DNA of 63,945 nt from Clostridiales bacterium (GTDB taxonomy: Bacteria > Bacillota > Clostridia > Lachnospirales > Lachnospiraceae), in contig JAATFT010000030.1 of NCBI GenBank assembly GCA_015655075.1, positions 1 through 63,945 of the forward strand, read 5' to 3'. A model generated the notes under the pieces. That model was not told the DNA's origin. It ran no database searches and saw nothing but the letters and a program-made list of their open reading frames with translations. This document shows positions 46,417 to 55,333 of the stretch, piece after piece. Made by a program: the position numbers and the translations under genes. The first letter of the stretch is position 1. The number at the start of each line of letters is the position of its first letter.

Positions 46417-47442
46417 TCAACGGAACCCTTCCGGCATCTGCTGGGTAATACAATGTACGTTGCCTCCCTCTTTAATCAGGGGCATTCCGTCTACCTTTAC
46501 GATTTTCCGGCCGGGAAAAACCTCCTTAAGGATATCCCCCGTCATTTGATCCGTTTTTTTTGCATCTTTTCCAAAAACCGGGAGAATAATTCCTCCGTTT
46601 ACAAAATAAAAATTCAGATAACTTAAGGTTAATCTTATTCCCTTATAAAAACGGACGGGCGGCTGGAGAATTTCTATTACCTCCAGGCTTCTTCCCTTAG
46701 CATCTGTTACTGTCTTTAAAATATCCAGGTTTTCCATGGTTGTTTTATAATTGGGATCCCTTTCATCCCGGCAGGTCTGAATCAATACCAAACCCGGCCT
46801 GGCAAAACAGGCAACGTTATCCACATGTCCGTCTGTTTCATCTCCGAATAGACCGTTATTCAGCCAGATTATCTTTCTGATACTTAAATTTGCTTTTATT
46901 TTTTCTTCAATTTGTTCTCTGGAAAGCCCTGGGTTCCGGTTGGGATGAAGCAGACATTGTTTTGTCGTTAGCAAGGTCCCCTCTCCGTCAACATGGATGG
47001 AGCCCCCCTCCAGAACAAGGGGCACATCCGTAACGGGCACTTTATAATGATTTAATATCTTTAAAGCTGCTTCATTATCCAGAGCATAGGGCTTGTATTT
47101 TTCTCCCCATGCATTAAATTTCCAGTTAATTCCTCTTAATTCTCCTCTGCTGTTTTTCAGGAAGGTTGGTCCGTTATCCCTGCACCAGGCGTCATTATGG
47201 GGAATTTCAAGTATTTCCGCAAAGGAGCCGCATATTCTCTTAGCTTCCGCTCTGTCTTTGGGATTGACGATTACCGTAACCGTTTCAAATTCAGACACGG
47301 CTTTTGCCACGGCGGCATACCCTTCACATACCTCTTTATAATGATCCGGCCATACTAAAGATTCCCTAACCGGCCATTCGATCAAAGTTCTCTCATGTCT
47401 TTCCCATTCCCCGGGCATGTAAAATCCGTTTTCTCCTGACAT
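46417..47442 (-). CDS. aguA: Agmatine deiminase
   Basis: 341-aa enzyme hydrolysing agmatine to N-carbamoylputrescine and ammonia. Family motifs PGEWERHERTLIEWP, NDAWCRDNGPTFL, WKFNAWGEKYKPY, VLEGGSIHVDGEGT and NGLFGDETDGHVDNVACF; catalytic cysteine in EGGNVHCITQQMP near the end. First gene of the aguA-aguB pair. Not accompanied by a speA-type arginine decarboxylase or by polyamine transporters in the window. Confidence 0.96.
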   Translation of the reverse strand: MSGENGFYMPGEWERHERTLIEWPVRESLVWPDHYKEVCEGYAAVAKAVSEFETVTVIVNPKDRAEAKRICGSFAEILEIPHNDAWCRDNGPTFLKNSRGELRGINWKFNAWGEKYKPYALDNEAALKILNHYKVPVTDVPLVLEGGSIHVDGEGTLLTTKQCLLHPNRNPGLSREQIEEKIKANLSIRKIIWLNNGLFGDETDGHVDNVACFARPGLVLIQTCRDERDPNYKTTMENLDILKTVTDAKGRSLEVIEILQPPVRFYKGIRLTLSYLNFYFVNGGIILPVFGKDAKKTDQMTGDILKEVFPGRKIVKVDGMPLIKEGGNVHCITQQMPEGFR

Positions 47443-47636
47443 TCCAGCCTCCCTGCATAAATTTTTTATCCTAATTTATTATACCCGGATAAGCTGTTTA
47501 TGACAACCTGGTTTTATGATTATTCGCAAGAATAATTTATTTACATCAATAATTTTAGCATCAATAATTTTTAGCATGATAAATTATTCGCATCAATAAT
47601 TTTTTGCGGAAATAACTATTCACATGAATTCATGTA

Positions 47637-47665
47637 TTGACATCTTAAAGTTTATTTTACATAAT
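47637..47665 (+). promoter_or_regulatory. Predicted promoter of the spore photoproduct lyase operon
   Basis: TTGACA (47637-47642), 17-bp spacer, CATAAT (47660-47665), followed by a TATAAT-like stretch and AAGAAGG before the ATG at 47700. Upstream, 47530-47605 contains imperfect direct repeats of catcaataatttt. The -35/-10 looks like sigma-A; a sporulation sigma-G site was not recognisable to me. Confidence 0.45.
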
Positions 47666-47699
47666 TAAACTCATATAATGTAATAAAGAAGGTAAATTT

Positions 47700-48572
47700 A
47701 TGATTCTGATCACTACGGCGCTTTATTGTGAAGCACTGCCGTTAATACAATACTTTCATTTAAAAAAGGATACTGCCTTTGCCAAATTCCAGGTTTTTAA
47801 GAATGAGGATATCGTCCTGCTGATTACAAAAACAGGGACCGTACAGGCTGCAATAGGTACCGCTTCCCTATGCTCCCTGATTACACCCACCTTAAGGGAC
47901 ATTTTCCTGAATCTGGGGGTCTGCGGTTCCAGCCGGGAAGACGATCCTGCCGGGTCAATTTTTTTATGTAATAAGATTATGGACCTGGAAACCATGCGCT
48001 GCTTTTATCCCGATATCCTTTTTGCACATCCGTTCAAAGAGCGGTGGGTTTTAACAAGTCCGAAGGTAATAAATACGGACGGGCATCAAATATCATTACC
48101 GCCTTTAACCGGCGGCCGGCCAATATCCCCCATGCCTTATCTTATCGACATGGAAGCATCGGGCTTATATCAGGCCGCTTCCTATTTTTATCAGCCCCAT
48201 CAGATGTTTTTCTTAAAGGTAGTATCTGATTATTTAATGAATACGGATATTACTCCGGATAAAATAACCGGATTAATACAGAAAAATATAGACCTTGTTA
48301 TGGAATGGATAAGCCAGGTACAGGACGAGCTTTCGAAAATACGCCCCGTATTTACAATGGAAGAAGAAAAATACACGGTAAAACTGACAGAGGCTTTACA
48401 ACTATCTTCCTCCATGGAACTTAAACTCCGGCAGTTATTAAAGTATTCCAAGTTAAAAGAAGGGAGCTTTACGGACAGAATAAGAGATTTTATGGCTGAT
48501 AAAACACTGCCGTGCAAAACAAAATCAGAAGGGAAGAAATATTTTGAACAACTTAAGCAGCTATTCCTATAA
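47700..48572 (+). CDS. MTA/SAH-nucleosidase-like protein linked to spore photoproduct lyase
   Basis: 290-aa protein. The first 200 residues resemble the PNP/MTAN superfamily: MILITTALYCEALPL with the N-terminal glutamate, LGVCGSSREDDPAGSIFLCNKI, the ribose-binding YLIDMEASGLYQAASYF and LKVVSDYLMN, which would hold the catalytic aspartate. The last 80 residues (HKNIDLVMEW-type helices to the end) are not part of MTAN. An MTAN-like enzyme can split 5'-deoxyadenosine, which is a side product of radical-SAM reactions, so a link with the next gene is plausible. That gene starts 29 bp before this one ends. Confidence 0.75.
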   Translation: MILITTALYCEALPLIQYFHLKKDTAFAKFQVFKNEDIVLLITKTGTVQAAIGTASLCSLITPTLRDIFLNLGVCGSSREDDPAGSIFLCNKIMDLETMRCFYPDILFAHPFKERWVLTSPKVINTDGHQISLPPLTGGRPISPMPYLIDMEASGLYQAASYFYQPHQMFFLKVVSDYLMNTDITPDKITGLIQKNIDLVMEWISQVQDELSKIRPVFTMEEEKYTVKLTEALQLSSSMELKLRQLLKYSKLKEGSFTDRIRDFMADKTLPCKTKSEGKKYFEQLKQLFL

Positions 48573-49569
48573 CTCCTTTTTCTCTCATATATACGTTGAA
48601 AAAGACGCCATGGCACATCCAAATACCGGGAAAATCCTCTCCCGGTTTCCCAGGGCGGTATGCATTGAAATAAATCATTATAAAGATGTATTCTGCAGGG
48701 GGCATCAAAATTATCTGCTTCAGAAGAAATCTCCCAGCCTAATCCTTGCTGTAAAAAGGAATACTTATGTTTATGAAGGCGCCCCTGTCTGCCAGAGCTT
48801 TGGAAACCGGCATTTTTATTATACTTCCTCGGTCATGAACTGTTTTTATGACTGTGAATACTGTTATCTCCAGGGAATGTATCCCTCCGCCAATATTGTT
48901 ATTTTTGTCAATCTGGAGGATATTTTCCTTGAAACAGAGAAACTCCTGAAAAAATTTCCGGTTTATCTGTGCATATCCTATGATACGGATTTACTGGCTT
49001 TTGAAAATATCCTGGAATATGTAAAGAAGTGGCAGGCCTTTGCAGAGTCCCGTCCTGATTTAACCGTAGAATTACGTACCAAAAGTGCCAATTTAGGCAT
49101 ACTAAACCAGCTTACTCCCCTTGATAATTTTATATTCGCCTGGACCCTTTCACCTGACGTCATCCAAAGAGCTTATGAACATCATACGCCTTCTTTTGAG
49201 GAACGGATAAGCTGTATAGAAAAGGCTTTGGATAAAGGGCTGCGGGTCCGTCTTTGTTTTGATCCCCTGATCTGTAGGAAGGATTGGCAGTCACTTTACG
49301 CGGATATGATAAGAACCGCCTTTCAACGGTTGCCCGCCGATAAAATAAATGACGTCAGTCTCGGCGTGTTCCGGGTTTCCCGCGATTATTTAAAACAGAT
49401 GAGAAAACAGCGTCCCGATTCGGCCATTATCCAGTATCCTTATGAAAACGACCGCGGGGTCTGCCATTACGGCAGAAAATTATCCCAGGAGATGATTTCT
49501 TACACCTATAACCTGGTAAAAGAATTTATCCCTGAAAAAAACATCTATGTATGGAAGGAAACAAGTTAA
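48544..49569 (+). CDS. splB: Spore photoproduct lyase
   Basis: 341-aa radical-SAM DNA-repair enzyme that reverts the 5-thyminyl-5,6-dihydrothymine lesion in germinating spores. Radical-SAM cluster cysteines C100, C104 and C107 (NCFYDCEYC); C143 in YLCISYDTDLLAFE aligns by eye with the H-donor cysteine of Bacillus SplB (C141). The C-terminal VSLGVFRVSRDYLKQMRKQR and NDRGVCHYGRKLSQEM are typical. TTG start with GAAGGGAAG upstream, overlapping the nucleosidase gene by 29 bp; the SDR gene begins directly after its stop. Supports a spore-forming host. Confidence 0.93.
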   Translation: MNNLSSYSYNSFFSHIYVEKDAMAHPNTGKILSRFPRAVCIEINHYKDVFCRGHQNYLLQKKSPSLILAVKRNTYVYEGAPVCQSFGNRHFYYTSSVMNCFYDCEYCYLQGMYPSANIVIFVNLEDIFLETEKLLKKFPVYLCISYDTDLLAFENILEYVKKWQAFAESRPDLTVELRTKSANLGILNQLTPLDNFIFAWTLSPDVIQRAYEHHTPSFEERISCIEKALDKGLRVRLCFDPLICRKDWQSLYADMIRTAFQRLPADKINDVSLGVFRVSRDYLKQMRKQRPDSAIIQYPYENDRGVCHYGRKLSQEMISYTYNLVKEFIPEKNIYVWKETS

Positions 49570-50262
49570 ATGAAAGCAGCAATTGTAACCGGAGCTTCCT
49601 CCGGAATCGGTCTGGAAATCAGTAAAATACTCATCAAGAATAATTATAAAGTATACGGCATTGGAAGGGATTTCTCTGAAACCCTCTTAACTCCAGAGAA
49701 ATTTGTCAAAGTTTCCTGCGATATAACGAAAACTTCCCAATTAGTCACAAAAATTAAGGAAATCAGAAGCCGCGACGAAATCCACCTGTTAGTTAACAAC
49801 GCCGGTGTCGGTTACTTTGGACCTCATGAAGAGCTTAATCCTCAAAAAATTCACGAGATGGTGACTGTTAATCTGGAGGCTCCCCTTATATTAACCCAGC
49901 TTTTGTTAAGGGATATAAAAATGCATACCGGGTATATTATTAACATTTCCTCCGTAACGGCAAATAAATCCAATACTCACGGCTGCGCATACGGCGCAAC
50001 GAAAGCCGGCCTTACCAGTTTTTCAGGCAGCCTTTTTGACGAGGTACGAAAATATGGCGTGAAGGTGGTTACCATTCATCCTGATATGACTAAATCAAAA
50101 TTTTACAGGAACGCAGACTTTAAGGAAGGAAGCTCGCAAGATACCTACTTACTGCCGGAAGAGGTGGCAAAAGCCGTGGATATGATTATAAATCAGAGGG
50201 AGGGAATGCTGGTATCCGAGATAACTCTTAAACCTCAAAAGCATCAGCTTCAAAAGCAATAA
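49570..50262 (+). CDS. Short-chain dehydrogenase/reductase in the spore photoproduct lyase operon
   Basis: 230-aa NAD(P)-dependent oxidoreductase. Cofactor motif TGASSGIG (residues 7-14), NNAGVG, catalytic serine in NISSVTANKS and YxxxK in CAYGATKAGL. The YGATKAG placement is that of classical SDRs. The ATG follows the splB stop without a gap, so the three genes form one transcription unit. Substrate unknown; it may act on a product connected to the nucleosidase/lyase pair or be a passenger. Confidence 0.88.
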   Translation: MKAAIVTGASSGIGLEISKILIKNNYKVYGIGRDFSETLLTPEKFVKVSCDITKTSQLVTKIKEIRSRDEIHLLVNNAGVGYFGPHEELNPQKIHEMVTVNLEAPLILTQLLLRDIKMHTGYIINISSVTANKSNTHGCAYGATKAGLTSFSGSLFDEVRKYGVKVVTIHPDMTKSKFYRNADFKEGSSQDTYLLPEEVAKAVDMIINQREGMLVSEITLKPQKHQLQKQ

Positions 50263-50366
50263 TACCAACCTTCAAAGCAAACTCTGCGCTGACGCTTGGT
50301 CATTTTACGGCTTGATTCCTTGCAAGCGTCTGCGCATCCTGTCCCGAAGGGAATTTTTAAAGTTTG

Positions 50367-50477
50367 CTATTTCGATTTCTTGGAAGAGCCCGTGGAAGAA
50401 GATGCCAAAGACTGCGGTGCAGATTTTTCAGCGTTCCGCTTTTTCTTAGGGGCTTTTTTTGGATTTTTATCTCCCAT
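50367..50477 (-). CDS. Small basic protein (36 aa), conserved type
   Basis: A short minus-strand gene starting MGDKNPKKAPKKKRNAEKSA and ending TGSSKKSK with stop at 50367-50369. AAGG lies just before the ATG. Fourteen of 36 residues are K or R, with a serine-rich C-terminal part. I recall tiny proteins with an M-x-(D/N)-KNPKK start as conserved in Clostridia and Bacteroidetes without assigned function. It could bind nucleic acid or ribosome, but that is guesswork. It is too short for ordinary gene callers. Confidence 0.6.
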   Translation of the reverse strand: MGDKNPKKAPKKKRNAEKSAPQSLASSSTGSSKKSK

Positions 50478-50584
50478 ATTCCTTCACCACCTTTATTATT
50501 ATTTTTTTATTATTATTTAGTGATATTATAAGATATTTTATCGCTTCTTTGGTATATTGTCAAACTTATTTTCCAGGACGCCCC

Positions 50585-50756
50585 AAAATTTGTTACTATT
50601 CAGCCTTACGGCTTCACAGCAACCTTTTATGCACAGAAATTATGCCTTCTGCATAATTTCGCGCGTGTAAAACTCGGGTTTTCTGTGACTTCCTCTCTGC
50701 TCCACTCACCGAAAGCTCCTCGCGGTATCTATGGCTGAACGGCAACCAGAATTGTA
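50585..50756. repeat. Palindromic element family 4, full copy
   Basis: aaaatttgttactattcagcc at 50585 (21 nt, trimmed here as aaatttgttactattcagc) and ggctgaacggcaaccagaat near 50732 are imperfect complements around an interior with tgcacagaaattatgcc and ctgcataatttc. A solo arm is seen at 60919-60942. About 170 bp; the 50478-50843 interval contains no other feature. Confidence 0.65.
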
Positions 50757-50843
50757 CTTTGTTTTCTGTTCAGATTAATATAAAAGTTCATTCCACATAC
50801 AGCCATATCGGAGGTATTCCTGTTATATTTCTTAGCCGGTAAA

Positions 50844-52739
50844 TTACGACAGCTCAAACATACCCGTGTACAGCTGATAATATCTTCCCTTCTGCGCGAT
50901 TAATTCATTATGATTTCCCCGTTCAATGATCCTTCCGTTTTCCAGCACTATGATGGCATGGGAATTGCGGACGGTGGAAAGCCTGTGGGCAATGACAAAA
51001 ACGGTTCTGCCCTCCATTAACCCGTCCATACCTTTTTCAATTAAAGCTTCCGTTCTGGTATCTATGGAAGAGGTTGCCTCATCCAGAATCAGCACCGGAG
51101 GATCGGCAACGGCTGCTCTCGCAATGGTAATTAACTGCCTCTGGCCCTGAGAAAGATTAGCACCGTCGGAGGTTAACATGGTATGGTAACCCTGGGGCAA
51201 ATGCTTAATAAAGGAATGGGCATTGGCAAGCTTTGAGGCTTCTATCACTTCTTCATCGCTTGCGTCTAATTTGCCGTAGCGTATATTATCCATAACCGTA
51301 CCCGTAAAAAGGTGGGAATCCTGCAAAACCATGGCAAGGGAACGCCTTAAGTCAGCTTTTCTGATTTTATTGATGTTAATACCGTCATAACGTATTTTCC
51401 CGTCCGGCACATCATAAAACCGGTTAATCAGATTCGTTATGGTGGTTTTACCCGCTCCCGTTGACCCGACAAAAGCAATTTTCTGTCCGGGATATGCGTA
51501 AAGACTGATTCCCCTTAAAACAATTTTATTTTCTTCATACCCAAAAACCACATTGTCAAAGGTAACCGCCCCTCCCACCTGGGTATACGTTATGGTACCG
51601 TCGCCTGCATGGGGATGCTTCCAGGCCCAGATTCCCGTATGTTCCTTAGCTTCCGTTATATTTCCCCGTTCATCCATGCTGGCATTTACCAAAGTAACAT
51701 ACCCGTCATCCGCCTCCGGCGCCTCGTCAACCATTTCAAAGATCCTCTCCGCTCCGGCAAGTGCCGTTAATACGGAGTTAAGCTGCTGGGATATCTGGGT
51801 AATGGGCTGGGAAAAGCTTCTTGTGAACTGTAAAAATGCAACCACGGTTCCCAGTGATATGCTCCCTAAGACCGCAAGCACTCCGCCGAAAACCGCAGTT
51901 AAAGCATAAAGTACATGGGACAGATTTCCCATAATGGGCATTAAAATATTGGCAAAAGTATTAGCGTTGGTAGCCGCTTCACACAACTCGCTATTCAGCT
52001 TATCAAACTGCAGCTTGGAAGCCTCCTCATGGCAGAACACCTTTACTACTCTCTGTCCTTCAAACATTTCTTCTATAAACCCGTTAACCCTGCCAAGTTC
52101 TTTCTGCTGAGCCTTAAAGTATAACCCGCTTTTGCCGCCGATCTTTTTTATTACCTTTAACATGACAAATAGCATTAATACAACCAGAATCGTAAGCTGC
52201 CAGCTAAATACCAGCATCATAATAAAAACACCGGCCACCGTGATTCCGGAGGAAATAAAGTTAGCCACGCTGTTGCTTAGCATTTCCCGTATGGCATCCG
52301 TATCATTGGTATAACGGCTCATTAATTCCCCATGGGTATGGGTATCAAAATATTTGATAGGAAGCGATTCCATTTTATGAAATAAATCAACTCTTATTTT
52401 ATATAAGGTTTTTGTTGATACACTCAGCATAATCCGGCAGAAGGCATAGGTGGATAATGCCCCTAAAAGGAAGGTTCCGCCCATTAACAACAAAGTTTTT
52501 ATAAATCCATGTAATAAAATAGTATCATAATTTCTAGATAACGGCTCTATATACTTATCAATCACAATTTTTAAAAAGGAGGTTCCCACTATCTGAGCTC
52601 CGGCACTTAATGTAATCAAAATTAAAATCAGTATCAGCCGGATTCTGTATTCTTTCATATAATCATAGATACGTTTTAAGGTTCTTCCCGCATTTTTCGG
52701 TTTACTCCCTGGTCGTAAATTTCTCATCGGTCCCGGCAT
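50844..52739 (-). CDS. ABC exporter half-transporter (second subunit of a heterodimer)
   Basis: 631-aa fusion of a six-helix membrane domain (about 30-330) and an ATPase (about 385-625): Walker A VGSTGAGKTTITNLI, signature GANLSGQRQL-type NLSQGQRQLITIARA, Walker B PPVLILDEATSSIDT with the catalytic glutamate present. An insertion of about 50 residues (EHTGIWAWKHPHAGDGTITY) lies between the two parts. It starts 1 nt after the stop of the first subunit; both would form a BmrCD/LmrCD-like multidrug or lipid exporter under control of the MarR-family gene upstream. Confidence 0.92.
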   Translation of the reverse strand: MPGPMRNLRPGSKPKNAGRTLKRIYDYMKEYRIRLILILILITLSAGAQIVGTSFLKIVIDKYIEPLSRNYDTILLHGFIKTLLLMGGTFLLGALSTYAFCRIMLSVSTKTLYKIRVDLFHKMESLPIKYFDTHTHGELMSRYTNDTDAIREMLSNSVANFISSGITVAGVFIMMLVFSWQLTILVVLMLFVMLKVIKKIGGKSGLYFKAQQKELGRVNGFIEEMFEGQRVVKVFCHEEASKLQFDKLNSELCEAATNANTFANILMPIMGNLSHVLYALTAVFGGVLAVLGSISLGTVVAFLQFTRSFSQPITQISQQLNSVLTALAGAERIFEMVDEAPEADDGYVTLVNASMDERGNITEAKEHTGIWAWKHPHAGDGTITYTQVGGAVTFDNVVFGYEENKIVLRGISLYAYPGQKIAFVGSTGAGKTTITNLINRFYDVPDGKIRYDGININKIRKADLRRSLAMVLQDSHLFTGTVMDNIRYGKLDASDEEVIEASKLANAHSFIKHLPQGYHTMLTSDGANLSQGQRQLITIARAAVADPPVLILDEATSSIDTRTEALIEKGMDGLMEGRTVFVIAHRLSTVRNSHAIIVLENGRIIERGNHNELIAQKGRYYQLYTGMFELS

Positions 52740-52740
52740 A

Positions 52741-54471
52741 TTACTCAGCTCCTTTCTGTTGCGATTCGTATACTTCCCTGTAAATTCGGCTGGTTTTCAT
52801 AAGTTCCTCATGACTTGCAAAAGCGTCTAACTTACCGTCCTCCAGTACCAGAATCCGGTCGGCTTCCATGACGGAGGAAATCCTTTGCGCTATTGTAATG
52901 GTTGTGGTGCCGGTAAGCTTTTCCCTAAAAGCCTGCCTGATTTTACTGTCGGTTGCCGTATCCACCGCACTCGTGGAATCATCTAAGATAATAATTTTAG
53001 GTTTTTTCAACAGCGCCCTGGCAATACATAACCTCTGCTTTTGTCCTCCTGAAAGATTAACGCCGCCCTGCCCTAAGTCGGTATCATACCCTTCCGGAAA
53101 AGATATAACAAAATCATGGGCCTGGGCAGATTTACAGGCTTCTATGATTTCCTCCTCAGTGGCCGCCTCATTTCCCCACTTAAGATTCTCCCTTATGGTT
53201 CCTGAAAACAGTACGTTCTTCTGAAGAACCATGGCTACCGCATTCCGAAGGGTTTCAAGAGTATAATCCGCCACATTGCGGCCGCCTACTATAATTTCTC
53301 CCTCCAGTACATCATAAAGTCTGGGTATCAGGCTGACCAGCGTTGTTTTTGCAGAGCCGGTCCCTCCGATAATTCCAATGGTTTCACCCGAATGAATCCG
53401 AAAATTTATACTGCTTAACGTCAGATTATTTCTGTCTTTTCCGTAACTGAAGGATACGTTGTTAAATTCTATGGAACCGTCTTCCACCGGAAGGCCGCCT
53501 CCCGTTTCATTATCCTTAATATCCGTCTCTTCGTCCAATACTTCCAGGATACGTACAATGGAAGCTCTGGAAATAACAAGTATAATAAGAATCATGGAAA
53601 TCATCATAAGGGACATCAATATCTGGGTAATATAATTGATAAAACTTGAAATCTGGCCGATCTCAAGGCTTCCCTCCATTACCAAATTTCCGCCAAACCA
53701 CAAAACAGCCAGTATACACCCATACATGCTAAGCTGCATAATAGGATTGTTTAAGATAACTAATTTTTCAGCTTTAACTTGTGCTTTTCTGACGGAATCA
53801 GCAGAAATACTGAACTTGGATTTTTCATATTCTTCACGGACAAAGGCTTTCACCACCCGGATTCCAACCAGATTTTCCTGGACATCGGAATTCATTCTGT
53901 CATAGAGCTTAAGCATGGCGACAAACCTTGGGTGGACTTTCGTCATAATCAGGTACAGTGCAATCCCCAGAATCGGAACGGCCACTAAAAAAACCACAGA
54001 CAGCCTCACATTAATAATAACCGCCATGACGGTGGCGCCAATTAACATAACCGGTGACCGAACCACCCCGCGTATTAGCATCATAAATGCGTTTTGTGTA
54101 TTGGTAACATCCGTTGTCAGCCTTGTTATCAGGGAAGGGGTTGAAAATTTATCCACATTGGCAAAAGAAAAATCCTGAACCTTATCAAACAGTTTCTTGC
54201 GCAAATTTTTTGCAAAACCCATGCTTGCCTTTGCCGCAAATTTACCTCCCAGAGCGCCGCAGCAAAGGGAAATCAAAGCCATGGAAATCATTAAAAATCC
54301 CATTTTTACTATGTAGGTTATACCGCCGTTCCCCAATATACCGATATCAATTATTTTAGCCATGACAAAGGGAATTAGAATTTCCAATAAAGCCTCTCCA
54401 AGCATAGCAACAAGTGTAAGAATGGTATATTTTTTATATTCGCCAATACAGGCAGTCAGCTTTTTAATCAT
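52741..54471 (-). CDS. ABC exporter half-transporter (first subunit of a heterodimer)
   Basis: About 576-aa half-transporter. The membrane domain starts MIKKLTACIGEYKKYTIL; the ATPase has GIIGGTGSAKTTLVSLI (alanine in place of glycine before the P-loop lysine), signature [17 protein letters not shown] and IIILDDSTSAVDT with D-D instead of D-E, so the catalytic base is replaced. This is the degenerate site typical of heterodimeric exporters, where the partner has the intact one. AAGGAG precedes the ATG at 54471. The 37 extra upstream codons are not supported. Confidence 0.92.
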   Translation of the reverse strand: MIKKLTACIGEYKKYTILTLVAMLGEALLEILIPFVMAKIIDIGILGNGGITYIVKMGFLMISMALISLCCGALGGKFAAKASMGFAKNLRKKLFDKVQDFSFANVDKFSTPSLITRLTTDVTNTQNAFMMLIRGVVRSPVMLIGATVMAVIINVRLSVVFLVAVPILGIALYLIMTKVHPRFVAMLKLYDRMNSDVQENLVGIRVVKAFVREEYEKSKFSISADSVRKAQVKAEKLVILNNPIMQLSMYGCILAVLWFGGNLVMEGSLEIGQISSFINYITQILMSLMMISMILIILVISRASIVRILEVLDEETDIKDNETGGGLPVEDGSIEFNNVSFSYGKDRNNLTLSSINFRIHSGETIGIIGGTGSAKTTLVSLIPRLYDVLEGEIIVGGRNVADYTLETLRNAVAMVLQKNVLFSGTIRENLKWGNEAATEEEIIEACKSAQAHDFVISFPEGYDTDLGQGGVNLSGGQKQRLCIARALLKKPKIIILDDSTSAVDTATDSKIRQAFREKLTGTTTITIAQRISSVMEADRILVLEDGKLDAFASHEELMKTSRIYREVYESQQKGAE

Positions 54472-54561
54472 GTCTCCTTCTTTATACCTCTTTCCTGATA
54501 TTTTGTATTTTATGGAATTAGTTAAAGCGGATATTCCGGGTCCGCTGTGCTCCTTGCTCAT

Positions 54562-54635
54562 AACCTTACAAATAAGTCCCAAACCCGCCGCTTACTCTTC
54601 GCTAAGAAGCGGAGGACTTACCTGTAAGGTTAAAT
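54562..54635. repeat. Palindromic element family 5, full copy
   Basis: aaccttacaaataagtccc on the left and ggacttacctgtaaggtt on the right are almost perfect complements; inside, ccgcttactcttcgc and gctaagaagcgg pair too. About 74 bp between the exporter operon and its regulator. The right arm recurs at 59190-59235. Confidence 0.75.
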
Positions 54636-54677
54636 AAACGTAAAAAAATGCTGAAAAACCGCATTTTGGGAGTCAAG

Positions 54678-55124
54678 TTAGTGAATTAATTTTTCAACAT
54701 TACTCATACTTTTTTCAAGAAGTTTTTTAAATAAGTCCATTTCTTCTTCCGTCATGTCCTTTAAAATTATCGTTTCTAAATTATAGATAAAATCCTTCAG
54801 CGTTTTTGATAAATCTCTCCCCTCCTGAGTTAACAACGCCCTTTTAATCCTGGCATCCGAAGCATCACCCACACGTGTTACCAGCCCGCGTTTTTCCATG
54901 TTCTGCAATATGTTGGTTACAGAAGAACGTTTTATTGCAAAATTTTGTTCAATATCCTTCTGATAAGCGCCGGATTCCCCGCTATTATTCAGGAACTGCA
55001 TAATTTTAACCTGTTCTAAAGTAATATTATGTTTGGATAAATTCTCATCCGCCAGATATTTAATATTTTTTGCCAGTCTCTGAATCAAAATTCCATAGTG
55101 ATTCTTATTCCTGCCGTTATCCAT
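54678..55124 (-). CDS. MarR-family regulator of the ABC exporter operon
   Basis: About 148-aa winged-helix protein: QVKIMQFLNNSGESGAYQKDIEQ, FAIKRSSVTNILQNMEKRGL as recognition helix and DARIKRALLTQEGRDL as wing. The ATG at 55124 has GAGG 6 nt upstream; a longer start would sit in the operator. It directly precedes the two exporter genes on the same strand and has a near-perfect 16-bp palindrome at its 5' end, so autoregulation and control of the exporter are likely. Confidence 0.9.
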   Translation of the reverse strand: MDNGRNKNHYGILIQRLAKNIKYLADENLSKHNITLEQVKIMQFLNNSGESGAYQKDIEQNFAIKRSSVTNILQNMEKRGLVTRVGDASDARIKRALLTQEGRDLSKTLKDFIYNLETIILKDMTEEEMDLFKKLLEKSMSNVEKLIH

Positions 55125-55137
55125 TTTACACCTCATA

Positions 55138-55153
55138 TGTTAGACATCTAACA
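55138..55153. promoter_or_regulatory. Palindromic operator of the MarR-family gene
   Basis: tgttagacatctaaca is a 16-bp palindrome with only the central pair mismatched. It lies 14 bp before the chosen start of the regulator, where it would overlap the transcription start. Size and position fit a MarR dimer site. Confidence 0.6.
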
Positions 55154-55196
55154 ATTAATATTAACGAATCTTTTTCTATTTGTCAATACCCGGCTA

Positions 55197-55310
55197 ATGA
55201 AAAAGGCCGCTGCAAAATTCATAGGTAAATTAAATCTGCGTGGGGAATATAATTTATATTCCGGCGTAAATAATATAATACCTGATTTTGTAACAGCCTT
55301 TGTTTATATT
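55197..55310. repeat. Imperfect palindrome between the MarR gene and the isomerase gene
   Basis: gaaaaaggccgctgcaaaat on the left and attttgtaacagcctttg on the right are imperfect complements, enclosing gaatataatttatattcc, itself a palindrome. It shares the aggc-gct-gcaaaat end with the palindrome at 40137-40222. The interval 55154-55333 has no gene. Confidence 0.6.
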
Positions 55311-55333
55311 TACAAGGTAAATCTACCCTGAAA

